From Fremontodendron californicum (Eukaryota > Streptophyta > Magnoliopsida > Malvales > Malvaceae), in NCBI GenBank assembly GCA_030761205.1, contig JAULJL010000048.1:4517501-4581500 (forward strand): a DNA stretch of 64,000 bases. Direction: 5' to 3'. Shown here piece after piece: positions 50,053 to 61,122 of the stretch (position 1 is its first letter; the number at the start of each line of letters is the position of its first letter). Under the pieces are notes generated by a model. It searched no databases. It saw only the letters and a program-made list of their open reading frames with translations, and was not told where the DNA came from. Both the position numbers and the translations under genes were made by a program.

Positions 50053-50539
50053 TATCTTCAAGGGTTGGACCTATTCTTCATGACCTGATAACTTCAGGTG
50101 CAGAAAGCACACCTGTTTCACTTGATGATGAAAAAGGGCCTGCTCACTTCACATATTTCCCTACTGTCAAGTATTCGAAATCATTCGAATTAGTGCAAAA
50201 TCTTCTTTTGGTTGCAATTGCCAAGCAGGAAACCCTAACTGCTCCTCTTGCATTCAAAATAAATGGAGGTGATTTCCCTTACACTGCCAATGGGATTCTA
50301 GTGTGTCCATCGAAAACCCTTGCTTGTTATATGAATGTACTTGTCCCTCCTGTCCATGCGTTCGTAACTGCAAAACCTTAAGGCAGGATCGAAGAGATGG
50401 TGAAAGTAATGACTATGTTTTTTCATACAAACCGTCTCTATGAATCCTTCAAGTGGAATTATGAAACTGAGAGTTAGTAGGAGAGGAAAGTTCTAACATT
50501 ACTGAAGATTTTGATATTCCATCTCCCCTAAATCATAAA

Positions 50540-50729
50540 CTATGTTGTTTCGACTCTTCATTTTTCTTGAAGTATCAGTGTCCAACATTCGTGTTCGACA
50601 TATATTCGGACATGGGTATGGGGATATGACTTTCCAAGGATCCTCTAAATACATGGAAAAACTTACAAAAAATTGAACATACTCGTGTCAAACACATATA
50701 ACACTCACACCCGAATCCGAGTAACATAA
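50540..50729 (-). mobile_element. 188-bp MITE family, copy 5, inside the SUVH SET region
   Basis: Reverse orientation: CTATGTTGTTTCGACTC on the left, CCGAATCCGAGTAACATA on the right. It separates SUVH coding pieces. TSD flanks match poorly (4 of 8). Confidence 0.85.
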
Positions 50730-50998
50730 AGTGAAAGAACAGTGGAAATGTAGCTCAATTTATGAATCATAGTTGCTCTCCAAATGTTTTCAGGCAGCCG
50801 ATCGTGTATGAACATGATAACGAAGCTTATCTCCATATTGCTTTCTTTGCAAAGAGACACATACCTCCTATGACTAAGTTGACATATATGGTATTCCACA
50901 GTCAGATGAGACTGGAAGTAACAGTACTGCATATGGACGAAAGAAATGCTTGTGTAGATCACCAAAATGCCTGAGTTATTTTTATTGAGGTTTAGGTC

Positions 50999-51160
50999 TA
51001 TGTTATACGGATTGTGAGTGTCGGATACGGGTATATTCAATTTTTTTTAAAGTTTTACATGTATTTGGAGGGCCTTTGGAGGGTCATATCCTCATACTCA
51101 TGTCCGGATATGTGTCGGACACAGATACTTTAAGAAAAATGAAGAGTCAAAGGAACATAG
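50999..51160 (+). mobile_element. 188-bp MITE family, copy 6
   Basis: Perfect 8-bp TSD GTTTAGGT at 50991-50998 and 51161-51168. Lies just past the end of the SUVH pseudogene. Confidence 0.92.
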
Positions 51161-51190
51161 GTTTAGGTTGCATACCAGTATCTTGTAGAC

Positions 51191-51438
51191 TGTTGAAAAA
51201 GGAAAGATTTGGTAGTCAATACCAAATATTCTAAGGTTTATTAGCAATTAATAGTTGCTGTAAATAGAATCAAATTTGGTAGTCAATACCAAATATTCTG
51301 ATTTTTAATATTAGACAATTAGAAGATTAGTTAGGCCAGCTAGCTATAGTAATTAATTCCCTAAAGATATGTTTGTATTCTTTGTTATAAGAAGAACCCT
51401 TGTAAACTTATAGAGAATAATATACAGAAAAATTCACA
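51191..51438 (+). repeat. 5' LTR of the Copia element (248 bp)
   Basis: TG...CA ends, followed at once by the primer site. Contains the direct repeat TTTGGTAGTCAATACCAAAT at about 51210 and 51270. Confidence 0.92.
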
Positions 51439-51450
51439 TGGTATCAGAGC
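51439..51450 (+). other. Primer binding site (tRNA-Met)
   Basis: TGGTATCAGAGC directly after the LTR's terminal CA. Confidence 0.9.
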
Positions 51451-51513
51451 CTCTCTGAGCAATTCGAAGAAAAAAAATCATTGTTTTCTGTATATTTTCA
51501 TTGCTGATCAGCC

Positions 51514-52440
51514 ATGTCTGATATTTCCTTCGAGTCAAACCCGTCCCTTACAACCCAACCAACCAACCCTGCAACCCAAGCCCCTAATACTGATTCTCAT
51601 TCTCATTATGTTCAAATCACAACTATTATTCGCCTTAATGGTGACAATTACTTACGGTGGTCTCAGTCCATTCGGATGTACATCAGAGGGCGGGGAAAGA
51701 TTGGGTACCTGACGGGAGACAAGAAGTCACCAGTACCGAAAGACCCAACATATACAACCTGGGATGCAGAAAATTCAATGGTGATGACTTGGCTTGTGAA
51801 CTCCATGGACGAGGATATTGGCTCCAACTATATGTGCTACTCCACGGCCAAAGAACTCTGGGACAATGTGAATCAGATGTACTCTAATTCGGGAAATCAG
51901 TCTTAGGTCTACGAATTGACCCTGAAACTTGGTGAGATTAGGCAGAGGGAAGACTCGGTCACCAAGTATTTCAATTCATTAAAGCTCTTGTGGCAGGATT
52001 TGGATATGTTCAATGATTATGAATGGAAATCCACTGAAGATGTCAATCATAACAGACAGACCATGGAAGCTCATCGCATTTACAAATTCCTCGCTGGACT
52101 CAACGTGGAATTTGATGAAGTACGAGGACGGATCATTGGCAGGTCCCCACTTCCTTCAATTGGTAAGGTGTTTGCTGAGGTTCGAAGAGAAGAGAGCAAC
52201 AGACATGTAATGTTGGGAAAGAAGACTACTAGCGGGCTTGTTGAAAGTTCTACCCTTGTTGTTGCTGAGGCTACTGCCAATAAAACAGCCAATTTTTAGC
52301 GAAAACAAGAAGAGAAACCACGGGTCTGGTGCAACTACTGCAACAAACCACGCCATACTCGAGGGATTTGCTGAAAAATTCACAGAAAACCAGCAAACTG
52401 GAAGAGCAACAAGCCTAGTGACAAAAACAGCTATGGCGAT
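51514..52440 (+). pseudogene. Copia gag, interrupted
   Basis: Starts MSDISFESNPSLTTQP; the conserved LNGDNYLRWSQSIRMYIRG (51640) and UBN2-type region follow. A TAG at 51904 breaks the frame. It resumes as LTLKLGEIRQREDSVTKYF and runs to a TAG at about 52297. A CCHC knuckle CNYCNKPRHTRGIC (52330-52371) is followed by a TGA in place of the usual Trp codon. No full capsid protein can be made. Confidence 0.88.
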
Positions 52441-52559
52441 TCCCACTGCCAATGAAGCTGAGATAAATCCTTTCAGCAAGGAGCAGATGGACCACCTTCT
52501 GAAATTGCTGAAATCTAATTCCTCATCTGGTATTCCTAATGTTTCTCTTGCACAAACAG

Positions 52560-55500
52560 GTAGTGCACTTAATGCCCTTTCTTGTAGTTTAAATTCTACT
52601 CCATGGATCATTCATTCTGGAGCCTCTGATCATATGACCAACTTTTCCAATATTTTTAGCACTTACTCACCATGTTCTGGCCTTGAAAAAAAAATAGAAT
52701 TGCAGATGGTAGCTTCTCACCGATTGCAGGAAAAGGTCTGATAAAATTATCCGAGAAAATAGATCTAAAATTTGTTCTCCATGTCCCTAAACTAGCCTGT
52801 AACCTTCTTTTTGTGAGTAAACTAACCAAAGAATCTAATTGTCATGTAATTTTCTGTGATTCTTACTGCGAATTTCAGGATCGGAGCTCGAGGAAGAAGA
52901 TTGGCAGTGCTAAGATAATAGCCGGACTTTACTACTTTGATGGTAACTTCTCCAGTAATAAAAAGACCCAGGGTCTTAGCAATGTCAATTCTAATTCTGT
53001 TTATGAACAAATAATGCTTTTGCACTTACGACTAGGACATCCTAGCTTTCCAAATCTTAAACATTTGTTTCCTACTTTATTTATGGATTTGGATTGTTTA
53101 TCGTTCTATTGTGAAAGTTGTTGTTTATCTAAGAGTCATCGTACTATTTATTTGTCAAAACCTTACACTTCTTCAAAACCATTTTATTTAATACATAGTG
53201 ATGTTTGGGGACCTTCAAGAGTCAAACTATCTCTAGGAAAAAATGGTTTGTTACCTTTATCGATGATCATACACATTTGTCTTGGATTTATTTGATGAAT
53301 GAAAAGTATGAGGTTGAAAAACTGTTTAAGGAATTTTACGCGATGGTTGAAACTCAATTTCAAACAAAAATTAATATTCTTCACACTGATAATGGAACCG
53401 AGTATTTTAATGAAATGTTGGCCAGGTTTTTGAAGAAAAAAGGGATACATCATCAGTCTACTTGTATTGATACTCCTCAACAAACGAAATAGCTGAAAGA
53501 AAAAATAAGCATTTACTTGAAGTGGCTCGTGCTTTAATGTTTTCAATGTATGTTCCAAAATATCTTTGGGGGAAGCTGTTTTAACAGCCTCTTATTTGAT
53601 TAACAGAATGCCTACACGTGTTTTAAAATATAGCACACCATTAGAATGTTTCCAAAAAAACATTTCCCTTATCAAGGATATGCTCAGATTTACCTCTAAA
53701 GGTTTTTGGCTGCATTGTTTTTGTTCATATACCCAGTAATACTCTGTCCAAACTTGATCCTCGGGCTGAAAATGTGTTTTTATAGGGTATGCTCCTAATA
53801 AAAAGGGATATAAGTGCTATAATCCCAAAACAAGAAAAATTTATGTGAGTATGGATGTCTCTTTCTTTGAAAATAAATCATACTTTCACAAAAATTCTCT
53901 TCAGGGGGAGAATGAGGTGATGGAAGAAAATTTTTGGGATTTATCTCCTACTCATTTACCAAACATGATTTTGACTACTTCACCTAATTCTTCTCATCCT
54001 ACTGTTATTCCCGAAAATCAAAGTCAAGAACAATGTGATAAAAATAATGAAGGGAATCCCAGTCATATAGTGCCGAACATTACTATATCTGAAACAGGGG
54101 GAGAATCACTACAATCGGGTAAAAAAAATCCCAATACTGAGCCTCTGGTTTATACTCGAAAAATACCTCATCAAAAGAGTCAAAGTCAGCCTATTCCTCT
54201 TGGAAATGATCAACTCTACCTTTGAGAACTGGACCTCCAGATATTACAAGTAGTTTTGTTCCTAACTCATCTTCAATTCCTATTACTTCTCCTAGCCAAG
54301 AACCATCAGATCTTGATATTCCTATAGCTGTCAGGAAAGGAACCCGAACTTGCACTAAATATCCTATTGCCAAATACATGTCTTATTAAAAACTCTCTCA
54401 TAATTATAGGGCTTTTACCTCAAAAATCTCAGACTTGTTTGTCCCGAGAAACATTCAGGAAGCTCTTGATGATCCAAATTGGAAATTAGCAGTGATGGAA
54501 GAGATGAATGCTCTTAAAAAAATGGTACTTAGGAATAGTTGATTTACCTAAGAAGAAAAGAACAGTAGGCTGTAAGTGGATCTTTACTGTGAAATGCAAA
54601 GCTGATGGTAGCATAAAGAGGTACAAGGCAAGACTAGTAGCAAAAGGGTTCACCCAGACCTATGGGATTGATTATCAGAAAACCTTTGCGCCTGTAGCCA
54701 AAATAAACTCTATCAAAATCTTATTATCTTTGGCTGTAAATTTCAGCTGGCCATTACACCAGTTAGATGTAAAAAATGCCTTTTTAAATGGAGATCTTGA
54801 GGAGGAGGTTTTTATGAGTCTACCACCTGGGTTTGAGGGAAAATTAGGACTAAACAAAGTTTGTAGACTAAAAAATCTTTATATGGTCTAAAACAGTCCC
54901 CTAGAGCCTGGTTTGAGAGATTTGAGAGAGCTGTTAAGAGTTGTGGCTACTATCAGAGCCAAGCTGACCATACCATGTTCTATAAACACAGTAGAGAATG
55001 CAAGGTTGCAATCTTAATTGTCTATATGAATGATATAATCTTGACAGGTGATGACAATGAAGAACTGGAGAGATTAAAAAAAAAAATTGCAACTGACTTC
55101 GAGATCAAGGGCTTGGGTGCATTAAAATACTTTCTAGGAATGGAGTTTGCTAGATCCAAAGAAGGTATATTTTTGAATCAACGTAAATATGTTCTTGATT
55201 TAATTGATAAGACAGGTCTGCTAGGAAGTAAACCAGCCGAGACACCCATTGAGCCCTACCTTAAGCTACAACCTTCTAAAGATGAAGAAATTCTGAACAG
55301 AGAGCAGTATCAGAGACTTGTTGGAAGACTGATCTACTTGTCACATACACGTCCAGATATAGCGTTTGCAATCAGCAAGGTTAGCCAATTCATGATTCAC
55401 CTGGACAAGAACACTTTAATGCATTCTATATAATTCTTAGATACTTAAAAAGGACCTTTGGAAGGGGTCTACAGTTTAAAACCCATGGGCATTTGCAAGT

Positions 55501-55968
55501 TGAAGCCTATACTGATGTGGATTGGGCTAGGAGTGTTTTTGATAGACGGTCAACTTCTGGCTATTGTACATTTGTTGGAGGCAACCTCGTCACCTGGCAG
55601 AGTAAAAAGCAGAATGTGGTAGCAAGAAGCAACGCAGAGGCTGAGTTCAGATCAGTTGCTCATGGAATTTGTGAAGTGTTAAGAGACTATTAGAAGAGTT
55701 GAAGATCTCTAATCCATTGCCTATGAAATAAAACTGTGACAATAAAACTGCTATTTCGATAGCTCACAATCCAGTGCTTCATGATAGAACAAGCATGTGG
55801 AGATAGACAAACACTTCATCAAAGAAAAGATCGAAAATGGATTAATCTGTACGCCTTATATTCCTACTACCAAGCAAGTTGCAAATGTACTTACAAAGGG
55901 ACTTTCTACAAGACAATTTGAAAGGCTAATTAGCAAGCTGACTATGGAGGACATCTTCAAACCAGCTT
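52560..55968 (+). pseudogene. Copia pol, inactivated at several catalytic sites
   Basis: Protease: WIIHSGASDHMT at about 52605 has His where the catalytic Asp should be. GAG-pre-integrase: LRLGHPSFPNLKHLFP with a following Cys pair (53030-53130). Integrase: the first Asp (HSDVWGPS), a frameshift, the second Asp (LHTDNGTEYF), and the E segment in another frame (53200-53540). Reverse transcriptase: WKSTKVK-type equivalents GCKWIFTVK and FAPVAKINSIK, then the active-site box as YMND instead of YVDD (55024), a lost Asp. RNase H: AYTDVDWARSVFDRRSTSGY and SNAEAEF (55500-55660), ending near 55968. Many stops and shifts. The family matches RE1-like Copia elements. Confidence 0.9.
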
Positions 55969-55977
55969 GAGGGGGAG

Positions 55978-56220
55978 TGTTGAAAAAGGAAAGATTTGGT
56001 AGTCAATACCAAATATTATAAAGTTTATTAGCTGTTAATAGTTGCTATAAATAGAACCAGATAGTAAATACCAAATATTCTGATTTTTAATATTAGTCAA
56101 TTAGGAGATTAGTTAGGCCAGCTAGCTATAGTAATTAATTCCCTAAAGATATGTTTGTATTCTTTCTTATAAGAAGAACACTTGTAAACTTATAGAGAAT
56201 AATATACAGAAAAATTCACA
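55978..56220 (+). repeat. 3' LTR of the Copia element (243 bp)
   Basis: Preceded by the polypurine tract TTGAGGGGGAG (55967-55977). Compared with the 5' LTR it lacks part of the repeated AATTTGGTAGTCAATACC and has several substitutions. Confidence 0.92.
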
Positions 56221-56338
56221 AACAAAAACTTTTGGCTTTTTGAAAGAGATGTAGGATCTCACTCATCTTTGTCTAATCAGCATTTCATCTTAAATGTTTG
56301 TAGCTTGTATTAGGGATGGAGATTATTGTTATGCATTC

Positions 56339-56521
56339 TTATTTTGTTTCGACTCTTTATTTTTTTTGAAGAATCCGTGTCCGACACTGATGTTTGACGC
56401 ATATCCGGACATGAGTATGAGGATATAATCTTCCAAGAATCCTCCAAATACATGAAAATCTTGAGAAAAAAAATTGAACATGCCCATGTCCGACACTCAC
56501 AACTGAGCCGGAGTAACATAG
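56339..56521 (-). mobile_element. 188-bp MITE family, copy 7
   Basis: Reverse orientation; GTTTCGACTCTTTATT on the left and GAGCCGGAGTAACATAG on the right. The left end is worn and no TSD is seen. Confidence 0.85.
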
Positions 56522-56643
56522 GCTGTGGCTGCCATTACATATAGAAGAACTAACAAAGTATGGAAACCATGCATGATGGTGTATGTGTGTAGTCTAGATT
56601 GCAAAAAGTCAATTATGGTTCAGTTACTTCAGATATACCAAAG

Positions 56644-56829
56644 TTATGTTACTCAAATTCGGAAGTGAGTGTCAGAGACGGGTATGTGTTTGATATGGAT
56701 ATATTCAATTTTAAAAAAAAAAAATCATGTATTTGAAGGATCGTATTTTCATACTCATGTCCGAATAAATATCGAATGCAGATGTCAAATACGAGTATTT
56801 AAAAAAAATGAAAAATCAGATTGGCATAA
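56644..56829 (+). mobile_element. 188-bp MITE family, copy 8
   Basis: Flanks TACCAAAG (56636-56643) and TGCCAAAG (56830-56837) match at 7 of 8. Starts TTATGTTACTCAAATTC and ends ATCAGATTGGCATAA. Confidence 0.88.
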
Positions 56830-57544
56830 TGCCAAAGTACTTGGTATTTCACTTTATTCCTGTTTAAGAATCACCTTTGAAGTATTGTTACTTTTACCAG
56901 TCTTTGACTCTTTGCCAGTGATTTAATTTTAAAAATATTATTTTTATTATTTTTTAAAATTTTTTAATTAAAAAATAAAAATATTTAAATATTTATTTTT
57001 TTTAAATTAAAAAATATTATTTTCAAAAATATTATTTTTTAATTAAAAAAGTAAATTAAAAAATAAAAGGAAAAGAGAGGAAAAAGTTTTTTATCAAGGG
57101 TAATTTTGTCTTTACAATTTCTTTCCTAACAATTTTTTATTTCTCTTTTTTAAATAATTCTTACTCAGTATACCATTTAATAATTATTGTATTGTTTTTG
57201 GTATATTTTTCAAATATACCCAAGAAAAAACATGTTTGGTGAACTAATTTTACAATTTATTAATGTTGAACATTTAATAGTTTTATAATTTTTTTTTAAT
57301 GTTCAATCATTAAATTAAAATTTTTTATCCTTTTTCTTTTCCATTATTTTTACCAAACATAGTGTTAAGTTTTTGAGTTTATAAATAAAGACTATTATAG
57401 TTTGATCTCAAGTGAAGTTCAAACAAAATTTAGTAAGGTAAGGTTGAGTTTCCCTCGTTAAACATTCCCAATTTCTTGAATTTTATTCATACATTTCCAT
57501 CACATAGCTTTTAGATAAATAAAAAAAAAAAGGAAAAATGACAT
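56830..57544. other. AT-rich intergenic DNA
   Basis: Mostly A/T runs (AAAATATTATTTT words at 56925-57070). No gene or defined element. Confidence 0.55.
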
Positions 57545-57625
57545 ACGAAACTTAACTCAGTTGGTTCATACAGCCACTCTTAAGAGTGCATCCAATAGAT
57601 CTGGGGTTCGATTCCAGGTTCAGGT
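57545..57625 (+). mobile_element. tRNA-derived SINE fragment
   Basis: AACTTAACTCAGTTGGTTCA matches an A box and GGGGTTCGATTCCAGG a B box, about 45 bp apart, as in tRNA-derived SINE heads. The surrounding arms do not fold as a cloverleaf I can support, so it is not called a tRNA gene. Confidence 0.5.
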
Positions 57626-58125
57626 CGGGCTTATGTATGGTATCAACACTAATTTGCTTGCCCAAACCCGACCCAAAATATAAGCCTCAAATTTTGTCCA
57701 AACTCGCCCATATTTGTAAATGGATAGCTCAAACCCGTTTAGACCCGCCCATATTATATTTTTTCTAATTTTTTTAAAATATATATTTTTATTATTTAAT
57801 CTTTAATAATTTTATATGTATATATTTTTTATTAAGTTCTTAAACATGGACAACTTAACATATTTTTAAATGTTTACACTATAATATCATATATATTTAA
57901 TTTAATATGACATAAATTACATAATATATATATATTATTTACTTAAAAAACGGGGCCGGGCTCGGACCTTGAATATTGGAGCCAAGCTCCGGCCCATATT
58001 TTAAGCGGGCCTAATTTTTTTGCCCAAACCCATTTTTTCGGGCCTAATATTTTTCTCCAAGCCCTCCCAAATATGGACGGACCTTCGAGCTTGGACGGGT
58101 AGCCCGGCCCTTAGACAGGTCTACT
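57626..58125. mobile_element. hAT-like MITE related to 29786-30056
   Basis: The right end (minus strand TAGACCTGTCTAAGGGCCGG) resembles the ends of the element at 29786. GC-rich ends with CAAACCCGACCC and GGCCCATATTTTAAGCGGGC flank an AT core. The left end seems cut off at the SINE. Confidence 0.55.
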
Positions 58126-59882
58126 CCTATCCCTAAGCTTCAGCTTCCTTTATACCAAAAAAAATAATAATAATAAAAAAGGTGTGCGACATGGGAAGTA
58201 TTTAGAATCTATGCTAGAGACCTAACAATTTTGGACACTACACAACTACATGGCACGAAAAAATAATTAAAACATAACACAAAACATGACACGACACGAC
58301 ACGACACGACACGAAAAAATAACACGAATATAATACAAATACATGAACGTATTAAAATCTATATAATACGAATTATTAACATATTAGAATTTATATAAAT
58401 ATATAACATCTTAAAATAATTATAACACAAAATTACATGAATAATATAAACACACGAACTATTAAATCTAGCACGTGGTACTGCTAAAACAACTTTCAGT
58501 TGTAAAATATCTTCTGTAATACTATAATCTCTCTAGACACCCTTTGCTTGCCTTACATCATGTTGTTTTTTTTGGGCCAAAAGCCTAACATCATGTTTAT
58601 GTGTAAAAAAAGGGCACATTTGACTTTTTGGGCTGGTATTTAGCAACATATTTTGAAATTTTAATGGTAAAATCTGCTAGATTAGCAAATGGAATTGATG
58701 AAGTATTAAAGAAGATTAAATTTGAATTCGAAGAAACAATGAATACTTTAAATAAATAAAATTTGAATTCGACGGAATAAAGACTTTGTAATCTAGCAAT
58801 TACTGTTAGTTTATTGAATTGAAATTAAATTTAGCCCAATCTTAAGGTAGCAATCATATGATTTAATTTGTTCCACAGAATGAATGAATGTATACATTTC
58901 AGTTCACTACTGGTATTGGTATGTGATCTCCAAAGTAGAAAACACCAATTAGGAATGACTATTCCATCGGTTCGATTTCAAAATTTTTAAAACCGATTAA
59001 ATCGAATAAGCTTGTAAAACCAACTGAACCGACCAAAAAATTATCCAAAAACCAAAATAACCGAGCTGAATTTTAATCTGTTCTGTCATTTTTTTTTTTT
59101 TTTGATTTGTTTGGATTGTGAATTTTGATTCGTTTGAATTATATGTTTTTTATTTGTTTGAGTTATTAGTTATTAAATTAGGTTAGTTTAATTTTAAATT
59201 AGATTTGGTTGAATTGAGTTAAATTATTAATTAGATTTGGATGTAAATAAAAATAATATTTTTTTAATTAAATGTTTGTTTATTCGGTTGGTTCAGTTTA
59301 GAAATAAAAAATTACAAACCAACCGAATAAACACATTTAAACCGAATATTTGACAGGCAAGCAAGCAAAGGCAAACTAGAATGAATTCAATAATTTAGTC
59401 CGACAGTTTTGCAAATTTACAGTCTCTGGAAAAGCTCTTTATTGAAGGCATGTAAACACATGAAGGGATGAGGTTTTTTTTTTTTTTTTTTTTTAAATTG
59501 AGTTGGGAGGGAAGGTTGAAGCAATTAAGTAAACTAGGAATTTCTAAAAGCTAAAACCAAAACATGGGTTTGCTCTATGTACTACCATAGACCATGAAAT
59601 AAAAACTAAAATCAGTTGCTGAAGAAAGTTAGGAGGAAGAAGACATGCCAATAGCAGATTAGAAAAATGGAGAGGCAAGCTAACAATCAAAGCATCAGAA
59701 ATTTCCTTCCAGGACTATCCTATACTATCCTACACTTTGCTTGCTATATATATATGTTCACAGCTGAACTTATGCCTGCTCTAGTAATACCAAGCACAGG
59801 AATCAGGATTAAAGCTTTTTTTTCTTGGGTCAGAAACTATTTGAAGTCCACCATCATAGTTCTTTTGATCAGTGGATAAGAT
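58126..59882. other. Intergenic with repeat debris
   Basis: Includes a (CACGA)n microsatellite at about 58287-58313 within an ACACGA-rich AT repeat (58240-58470), and an ACCGAA/TTCGGT-type MITE remnant at about 58955-59355. There is a T-run at 59473-59494. 59500-59880 looks unique but has no recognisable gene. Confidence 0.5.
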
Positions 59883-60066
59883 CTATGTTACTCGGACTAG
59901 GGTGTGAATGTCAGACACGATTATATGTCCGACACAAATATGTTCAATTTTTTTCAAGATTTCTATGTATTTGGAGGGTCCTTGAAAGATCATATCCCCA
60001 TATCCATGTCCGGATATGTGTCGGGCACAGATACTTCAAGAAAAATGAACAGCCAGAGCAACATAG
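59883..60066 (+). mobile_element. 188-bp MITE family, copy 9
   Basis: Flanks GATAAGAT (59875-59882) and GATAAAAT (60067-60074) match at 7 of 8. Ends CTATGTTACTCGGACT and CCAGAGCAACATAG. Confidence 0.9.
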
Positions 60067-61122
60067 GATAAAATTAGATGCCACCAAAACCATGAATATA
60101 AAACATGTCATTCACTATCATCAACCACTCAATCCAAACGATACCAAGATTTCTTGTCATTAAATTTAAACCTAAAGGTCCTATTATTAAAACATATTTT
60201 CGTTCTTCAAGCTATCCTTCTGGACCAAACTAAGGCTAGGGTGAAAATATTTCTCACTACTTGCTAAAAGAGATAGCAGCTAACAGTACCTAGTATATAT
60301 TAAAGAAGAAAAGTTTGGACATGCAACCAAAAACCCATTACAAAAACCAGTAGTTCCTCCAAACATATAGAACAATATTAGTCAGCATATGATAAATTTC
60401 CTTAGTACAAAACAACCAAGTAAAAGGGAAATGAGAGAAGGAAGCAGGAAGACAAAAAACATACAAAAGAACATTCAATTTCCATCACATTCAGAAAAAA
60501 GCCACTTGCCTCCATAAAGCCTTAAAACCATTTGAAGTGGTTGCATTTCATTCTTTCAACCTTCACAGAGTAAGAAAAAGAGAAGGAAAAATAAAACAAG
60601 GTCAGCTCTCAATATATATCGTCAGCCAGGCAAAAACAAAAATCAAGACCAGTGTTGTTAAGGCAAGCAAAGACGCAAACCCAAACATCAATAGCACCAC
60701 CCAACCCCTTAGAGGAGGCCCTCTTTGATGAGGCACAGGCTTTTGGTTCTTAAGTGCACTTCTTTTTGAAGCAAAAGGCGCTAAAAAATATTGCCTCAAT
60801 GAATTGTCTTTTTAAAAAATTCAGAAAAGGGCCCACGTCTAATCTCCATAAATGAATAAAAAAAGGATAGCATAGCCTATCCAAAGCTTTTTTGTTGAAA
60901 ACAAAGTCAGGGCACCAAAATTTTTTACTAGGGTAAAAAAAATAGCCTTCCACAAAGCTGCTGCTCGACATAGAATATCAAGAGAACAACTGAAAATCCC
61001 TCATTTTATCATAAATGAAGCAACCAATGAATAAGCATGAAAATATGAATTGCCACGAGAAGTAAACCATACTTGAGTCAACAATCTATGTGAAATATAT
61101 TTTAGAAACAAAGCAATTTAAT
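60067..61122. other. 3' flank of the Arg/Ser-rich gene, with a dispersed-repeat remnant
   Basis: 60645-60800 contains CAGTGTTGTTAAGGCAAG... and AAGGCGC words resembling a widespread plant dispersed repeat. Nothing else is recognised. Parts may be a 3' UTR or intron of the minus-strand gene to the right. Confidence 0.35.

Larger units (their letters stand above)
49425..50990 (+). pseudogene. SUVH-type H3K9 methyltransferase pseudogene, pre-SET and SET part
   Basis: Continuation of the gene broken at 31958. After a MITE (49440-50052) it reads SSRVGPILHDLITSGAEST, GPAHFTYFPTVKYSKSFEL and NGGDFPYTANG (pre-SET, 50055-50300), then NDYVFSYKPSL-like and FKWNYE remnants (50410-50465). After a second MITE (50540-50729) come MNHSCSPNVFRQPIVYEHDN and FAKRHIPPMTKLTY (SET, 50763-50890). 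A post-SET remnant ends near 50985. The pre-SET cysteine cluster is largely lost and frames shift repeatedly, so no enzyme can be made. Apart from the insertions it is intronless, as in the SUVH1/3 class. Confidence 0.9.
51191..56220 (+). mobile_element. Degenerate Copia retrotransposon with both LTRs
   Basis: LTRs at 51191-51438 and 55978-56220 begin TGTTGAAAAAGG and end AAATTCACA. They differ at roughly a dozen places plus small indels (about 5% by eye), so the insertion is not recent. A primer site, gag, protease, integrase, reverse transcriptase and RNase H follow in Copia order, all interrupted. Flanking pentamers TAGAC and AACAA do not match, so the expected TSD is absent. Confidence 0.93.

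Noticed and set aside
50034..50381. Independent 115-codon gene
   Set aside because: Its sequence is the pre-SET part of SUVH in continuity with pieces on both sides of the insertions; it starts within a MITE.
57545..57625. Functional tRNA gene
   Set aside because: A and B boxes are present, but no cloverleaf with a proper acceptor stem could be supported; fits a SINE head.
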